DNA from: Caldifarciminota bacterium
Lineage (GTDB): Bacteria > Hydrothermota > UBA3072
Direction: 5' to 3'
Assembly: GCA_016930175.1 (NCBI GenBank)
Contig: JAFGHJ010000018.1
Location: forward strand, 37,625 to 101,624
Length of the DNA stretch: 64,000 bases
Shown piece by piece: positions 60,085 through 64,000 of the stretch. The notes under the pieces are model-generated. The model saw only the letters and a program-made list of their open reading frames with translations. It was not told the DNA's origin and made no database searches. Each line of letters opens with the position of its first letter. Position 1 is the first letter of the stretch. The position numbers and the translations under genes are program-made.

Positions 60085-61013
60085 ATACGGAAAACAAAAT
60101 AAAAGAAAAAGCGAGAGAAATTGGATTTGACCTCGTAGGAATAACCGATTTAGAACCCTCAGTTTATCAAAAAGAATATAGAAGTTCTATTGAAAGATGC
60201 GTAAATAGAGATATTAAATATTTAAAGGAAACAGAAGAAGAAAGGCTTTTCCCCAGGAAAAAGTTTCCCTGGGCGAAAAGTGTTATTGTATTGGGAATAA
60301 ATTACTGGCAGGGCCCTCTTCCTCTTTTAAGAAAGGGAGAAGTCAGCATATCGAGATATGCCCTTGGAGTAGACTATCATACTGTTCTCTCAGAAAAATT
60401 GTCAATCTTATCAAAATTTATAAAAGAAGAAACAAAAGCAGAAAAAATCAAGTATTATGCTGACACGGGAGCTATTCTTGAAAAAGAGTTAGCCGAGAGA
60501 GCGGGTCTCGGCTGGATCGGAAAAAACGCTCTGCTTATAACAGAAGATTTCGGTTCCTGGATATTTTTAGGAGAAATACTTCTTGATATTGAGCTGGAAA
60601 AAGACAAAAAGGGAGTGAATAAATGCCATGATTGTGAGCTTTGTCTTCTTTCCTGCCCAAGTAAAGCTCTCTCCGCACCTTACTCTCTTAACATAGAAAA
60701 GTGCACGGCATTTCAAACTATTAAGAAAAAAGGTGACTTGCCATCTTGGTTTCCGTCGGATGAAAATTTTTTCGTTTTCGGTTGCGATATTTGCCAGGAA
60801 ATATGCCCTTTCAATTCGAAGGCAAAAATAACAAAAATAAAGGATTTCATACCAGATAAAAGGATAATAAACCCATCCATTGAAACTCTTCAATCTTTAT
60901 CCGAAAATGAATTTAAGGCTTTGTTTGGACACACTCCCGTTAACTGGGCGGGTAGAGATGTTTTATTGAGAAATATAAACAATTTTTCTGCACATTATGC
61001 TTTTAAGACATAA
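60081..61013 (+). CDS. queG: Epoxyqueuosine reductase QueG
   Basis: 310 aa. N-terminal cobalamin-binding domain (AREIGFDLVGITDLEP, YYADTGAILEKELAERAGLG), then two 4Fe-4S clusters: CHDCELCLLSCPSKAL and FGCDICQEICPFN. It reduces epoxyqueuosine in tRNA to queuosine. ATGA overlap with recX; last gene of the superoperon. The extended HEAT-like C-terminus of some homologues is absent, as in the short QueG form. Confidence 0.94.
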   Translation: MNTENKIKEKAREIGFDLVGITDLEPSVYQKEYRSSIERCVNRDIKYLKETEEERLFPRKKFPWAKSVIVLGINYWQGPLPLLRKGEVSISRYALGVDYHTVLSEKLSILSKFIKEETKAEKIKYYADTGAILEKELAERAGLGWIGKNALLITEDFGSWIFLGEILLDIELEKDKKGVNKCHDCELCLLSCPSKALSAPYSLNIEKCTAFQTIKKKGDLPSWFPSDENFFVFGCDICQEICPFNSKAKITKIKDFIPDKRIINPSIETLQSLSENEFKALFGHTPVNWAGRDVLLRNINNFSAHYAFKT

Positions 61014-61075
61014 AAAACAATAAGATTTTATTCTCTTACGACTTCTTAGTGGTTAAAAAAAGTTTTTTAAAAAGA

Positions 61076-61103
61076 TTGCGAAATCTTATTTATATACTAT
61101 AAT
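61076..61103 (+). promoter_or_regulatory. Promoter for birA
   Basis: TTGCGA (61076-61081), 16 nt, TATAAT (61098-61103), about 20 nt before the ATG, with AGGAGAAATTT as ribosome site. The -35 is weaker than at most promoters here. Confidence 0.5.
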
Positions 61104-61122
61104 ATTGTTTTAGGAGAAATTT

Positions 61123-61812
61123 ATGCCAAGATTAATAAAAGCAGAGGAAGTCGATTCAACTAACGAATGGATAAAAAAGCGTTTATCAAAACTCAACGAC
61201 CTTGATAGCTTTATCGCTGAAATACAAAATTCGGGAAAAGGAAGGAATTCGAAAGACTGGTTCTCTCCCAGAGGCGGATTGTGGTTCTCAATATTACTTG
61301 AAAAGTTCCAAGGGGCCGAAGGAGCTCTTTCTTTACTTTGCGCGACCGCAGTATGTGATGCTCTCGAAGAACATAATCTTTTGACCAACATTAAGTGGCC
61401 AAACGACATAATCTTGAAAGGGAAAAAATTGGGCGGTATTCTAATTGAAAAAGTGCAGGGTAAATTTATAATAGGAATAGGTTTAAATCTCAATCTGAGC
61501 AAATCCGATTTTCCTATACCCCTTAAAGATATTGTAATAACATCGAAAGAAACAATACATAAAGAACTCGATAACGAAGCAATTGCAAAAGAAATAATAA
61601 AAAGAATCGCAATAGGCAGAAACAATCTTGAAGAAATTCACAAGAAATATCTGAAACTAAGCGGTGATTTAAACGAAAAAGTTAAAATAAATAACGGGGA
61701 AGAAATTTTCACGGGCAAAGTAATTGAAATTCAAGCTGACGGAGGAATAAAAATAAGAAACGAAGATTCCGAAAAAGTCTTCTACTCCGGTAAGCTTTCT
61801 TATTTGAGTTAA
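61123..61812 (+). CDS. birA: Biotin-protein ligase BirA (monofunctional)
   Basis: 229 aa. GKGRNSKDWFSPRGGLWFSI, KWPNDIILKGKKLGGILIE and IGIGLNLNLS are the biotin-AMP and catalytic motifs. The C-terminal SH3-like domain is present, the N-terminal HTH regulatory domain is absent, so it does not itself repress biotin genes. Its target AccB is in the upstream superoperon. Confidence 0.93.
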   Translation: MPRLIKAEEVDSTNEWIKKRLSKLNDLDSFIAEIQNSGKGRNSKDWFSPRGGLWFSILLEKFQGAEGALSLLCATAVCDALEEHNLLTNIKWPNDIILKGKKLGGILIEKVQGKFIIGIGLNLNLSKSDFPIPLKDIVITSKETIHKELDNEAIAKEIIKRIAIGRNNLEEIHKKYLKLSGDLNEKVKINNGEEIFTGKVIEIQADGGIKIRNEDSEKVFYSGKLSYLS

Positions 61813-61926
61813 CCTAAAATAAAAAAACCTTGCAGAATAACCAAGATATTAGCTGAAAGTATTCAGAGTTTAAATTTCTTAATGCTAACGTCTAAAGGCA
61901 AAAGGATAAATGTTATTTGCTAAGCT

Positions 61927-62502
61927 TTATTCCCCTTTAAATAATTTCTCTATCTCGCTCATATGTTTTTCTACAATTTTCCAATTTTCTTTGCTGGCTT
62001 TCATCTCCTCGGATTCCTCAGTTTCTTTGAGATTTTTTCTTATCTCCTCTTTTTGCTCTTCGGATAAATTAGGATTATCAAGCATCTTTTTCATCATCCC
62101 TCCGGTGGCTGATTCCATTTGACTGTAAACAATAGCACCCAAAATTTTACTATAAGTTGCACCAAAACTTTCAAGTGTAAAACCATATTTTCCTAAAGAA
62201 CCTTCAAGCTCTTCCGCGTATTCTTTAAACTCCTCAGCAAACTGCATACCACTCAAAGGGCTTTGCTTATCCGCCAGGGGTTTAACCTCTTGCTCCGTTC
62301 GCTTGATAATTTCAACAAAAACCGGATAGGCTTCGATGAAAGACTTTACCTCTTGCTCCGTCAAGTAGAGATTCTCCTCTTCTTCTTTCGCTGCTGCTTC
62401 TTTTCGCGCACTCGTCTCACCTGCTTTTTTGTCTCCTTTGCAGCCTGTTAGCACCAAACCGCCCAGCAAAAGCAATACTAATAAAAGCACAAACCTTTTC
62501 AT
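61927..62502 (-). CDS. Helical lipoprotein, unknown
   Basis: 191 aa. Lipobox VLTGC after LLLVLLLLGGL, then Lys/Glu/Ala-rich linker and helical segments (LTEQEVKSFIEAYPVFVEII, FGATYSKILGAIVYSQ, MMKKMLDNPNLSEEQKEEI). No family recognised. ATG behind AAAAGGAGGTTTAGT. It is 47 nt downstream of the glycosidase gene. Confidence 0.78.
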   Translation of the reverse strand: MKRFVLLLVLLLLGGLVLTGCKGDKKAGETSARKEAAAKEEEENLYLTEQEVKSFIEAYPVFVEIIKRTEQEVKPLADKQSPLSGMQFAEEFKEYAEELEGSLGKYGFTLESFGATYSKILGAIVYSQMESATGGMMKKMLDNPNLSEEQKEEIRKNLKETEESEEMKASKENWKIVEKHMSEIEKLFKGE

Positions 62503-62549
62503 ACTAAACCTCCTTTTTTATAATTGTTTAACATATGTTTCCGTTATTT

Positions 62550-63656
62550 CTACTTAGCTGTTAAAACGTCAGTAAGTCTACGATTCGGAACACTGTTCTC
62601 TCCCACGACAGGGAAATCTCCTTTATAGCACCAGTGACAATACGCAATATTGTTAGAATTAAAGATATCGCAAACGTCCTTATACCATCGCAGGGCAATA
62701 TCTTCGGGGATTGTAGGATAAATGCCAAATTCGCCACAAAATAAAGGTAAATTTTTATCCTTTGCAACTTTTATTGCCGGAGACATTATTTTGGTTAGAG
62801 TATCTTTTGTGAAATATCCGTTTGCATATTCTCTCATAACCGCAACAGTCTGTTCCGAAAGTTCTTTATAATGTGCCGTATCAATAATCTGTCCCGGATA
62901 ATTTATCTCTCCTTTATATTCGGCTACAGGGGACCAAGGTGCCAGATGATGAGTAAGCGCCATAGGATTATAGAAATGGAAACTCAAGATAATATTTCTA
63001 TCCTTCAGAGGAACTTTCAAATCGGGAAAAGTCGAAGCAATCTGCCATTGATTTGAGCCGACGACTATTTTCCTTTTCGGTTCTTTTAATCTGATTTCCG
63101 CAATAACTTCGCCCAGGAGATTATTCCAATCCTCCGGGTCGTCTGCAACAGCTTCATTAAGGATTTCGTAGGCTACCATGTTAATTGGATATCCTTTTAA
63201 TTCTGCTGAAAGCTGCCGCCACAAATCGATCAGCTTTTCCTGTTCGGCGGGTTCTGTCCACAGGGGATTCGTTTCTGCAATAAAATGATGAGAGCGGATA
63301 ATATGTAAATCGACAATTACACTTAAATTAGCCGCAAGAGCCCAATTAATTGCGTTATGAAGAAGTTCGAACGCTTCTTTTTCTTTATTTCCTTCCTCAT
63401 CCCACATCTGTTCTTCATCTATCGGAATTCTTACATGGTCGAATCCTACGGAGGCGATTGTGTCAAAATCAGCCTTTGTAATGTAATTTCTTCTCTCTTC
63501 TCCTCTTTTCTTACTCTGGGATAACCAGTGACTGACATTGACTCCTGTCCTTATTGCAAATTCTTCATTTTCTTCATCGGACCTTATATTCGAGCTGCAC
63601 ATCGCAGTTAACAATCCAAAAATTATAAAAAGGATCAAACCGAATTTATTATGCAT
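62550..63656 (-). CDS. Glycoside hydrolase family 5 lipoprotein
   Basis: 368 aa from ATG 63656, which follows TTAGGAGGTTTAGTA and starts a lipoprotein signal (MHNKFGLILFIIFGLLTAMC); the track start is eight codons earlier. GH5 signature: RTGVNVSHWLSQSKKRGE, VIVDLHIIRSHHF, acid/base Glu in YEILNEAVAD, and nucleophile Glu in PLFCGEFGIYP. Predicted outer-membrane-anchored endoglucanase- or mannanase-type enzyme acting on beta-glycans. A minus promoter lies 50-75 nt upstream. Confidence 0.9.
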   Translation of the reverse strand: MHNKFGLILFIIFGLLTAMCSSNIRSDEENEEFAIRTGVNVSHWLSQSKKRGEERRNYITKADFDTIASVGFDHVRIPIDEEQMWDEEGNKEKEAFELLHNAINWALAANLSVIVDLHIIRSHHFIAETNPLWTEPAEQEKLIDLWRQLSAELKGYPINMVAYEILNEAVADDPEDWNNLLGEVIAEIRLKEPKRKIVVGSNQWQIASTFPDLKVPLKDRNIILSFHFYNPMALTHHLAPWSPVAEYKGEINYPGQIIDTAHYKELSEQTVAVMREYANGYFTKDTLTKIMSPAIKVAKDKNLPLFCGEFGIYPTIPEDIALRWYKDVCDIFNSNNIAYCHWCYKGDFPVVGENSVPNRRLTDVLTAK

Positions 63657-63702
63657 TACTAAACCTCCTAATTTATACATTTTTTACAATCAAATCAATA
63701 AA

Positions 63703-63730
63703 AATCTATCTTAATTATTCAATCTGTCAA
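63703..63730 (-). promoter_or_regulatory. Promoter for GH5 gene
   Basis: Minus strand TTGACA (63730-63725), 16 nt, TAGATT (63708-63703), about 50 nt before the ATG, in CTTGACA context. Confidence 0.55.
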
Positions 63731-63805
63731 GCTAGTTTCCAGAAAAATAGAGCACCGAAAAAAATAGAAGTCGGTTCAAATCATAAAAATCTGTGTTCAT
63801 TTGCA

Positions 63806-64000
63806 TCACATCTCACTTTTCACATAACTCTTATAAATAATATATAAAAGAGCCAATCTTTCCTGAATCCTGAGGGTAAAAAGAGGAAGAATCTTTTGTA
63901 AACCAAAAACATAGGGAATAAACGAATGAACGTTCTTTACCAATAGAATCCCTTTTTCTCTTAACTCGGCAGTTCTACTATAAATTTCGTTAACAAGTTT
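63806..64000 (-). CDS. Partial ORF at right edge
   Basis: The minus strand is open from the window edge for 64 codons to a TGA at 63808-63806. The C-terminal residues are hydrophobic and basic (VHSFIPYVFGLQKILPLFTL, ending KSYVKSEM). The composition looks protein-like. The start lies outside the window and no family can be named. Confidence 0.45.
   Translation of the reverse strand, partial: KLVNEIYSRTAELREKGILLVKNVHSFIPYVFGLQKILPLFTLRIQERLALLYIIYKSYVKSEM

Noticed and set aside
63770-63800. GGTTCAAATC sequence resembling a tRNA T-arm
   Set aside because: No acceptor or anticodon stems could be paired around it.

Overview
The window is a contiguous AT-rich (by eye mid-30s % GC) bacterial chromosome segment. 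It has no rRNA, tRNA, CRISPR array or recognisable transposase. Several secreted proteins carry Sec signals or lipoboxes, and three end in a C-terminal type A sorting / FlgD-like beta domain. One beta-barrel-like protein and an AsmA-like protein point to a Gram-negative envelope. Type-A sorting signals, MglA, PilT, the TIGR03545/TIGR03546 pair, WG repeats, a PAS-rich hybrid kinase and many intergenic repeats together suggest an uncultured FCB-group or WOR-3/TA06/Cloacimonadota-like lineage. The phylum cannot be fixed from this sequence alone.

Layout. 0-14.5 kb: loosely packed accessory genes. These are YdeI-like, DUF3795, MntP, a barrel-like envelope protein, DUF2007, secreted type-A-sorted propellers, an ABC-2 exporter, a membrane diguanylate cyclase, a broken metallo-beta-lactamase-fold gene, an M60-like metalloprotease lipoprotein and an alpha/beta hydrolase. 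14.7-18.5 kb: MntA/HepT toxin-antitoxin, a PIN-domain pair flanked by copies of the 5' end of radC, radC itself and glpQ. 18.8-22.0 kb: a three-gene operon encoding a possibly EndoIII-like helical protein, a caspase-like (clan CD) protein with a long repetitive tail, and a ubiquitin-like membrane protein. This is the best candidate for an undescribed system. 22-31.7 kb: small regulators (PspC, Lrp/AsnC sensor, RRM), a frameshifted GNAT, a WG-repeat protein, DUF4180, TIGR03546/TIGR03545, a methyltransferase and a lipoprotein. 31.9-42.8 kb: a giant PAS hybrid histidine kinase, a beta-helix secreted protein, XRE and receiver proteins, YetF-like, esterase, GNAT, propeller lipoprotein, GIY-YIG-like and GyrI-like proteins.

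43.1-61.0 kb is one near-continuous plus-strand superoperon from a single clear promoter: accB-pilT-accC-mglA-AAA ATPase-PATAN/TPR-cheR-cheD-cheB-TPR-exeA-cheW-mcp-cheW-pgpA-pncC-thpR-transporter-recA-recX-queG. It joins a type IV pilus/MglA chemosensory system (no cheA or cheY here) to fatty-acid precursor, phospholipid and DNA-repair genes. birA follows with its own promoter and would biotinylate AccB. The right end holds a lipoprotein, a GH5 glycosidase and a partial ORF.

Most genes outside the superoperon are read from a uniform CTTGAC-N16/17-TATAAT-type promoter, often with a very short leader. Gaps between genes are filled with degenerate dispersed repeats, some lying directly upstream of these promoters. 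Two genes (the PAS kinase and thpR) appear to start at AUU and AUA codons placed correctly behind Shine-Dalgarno sequences.
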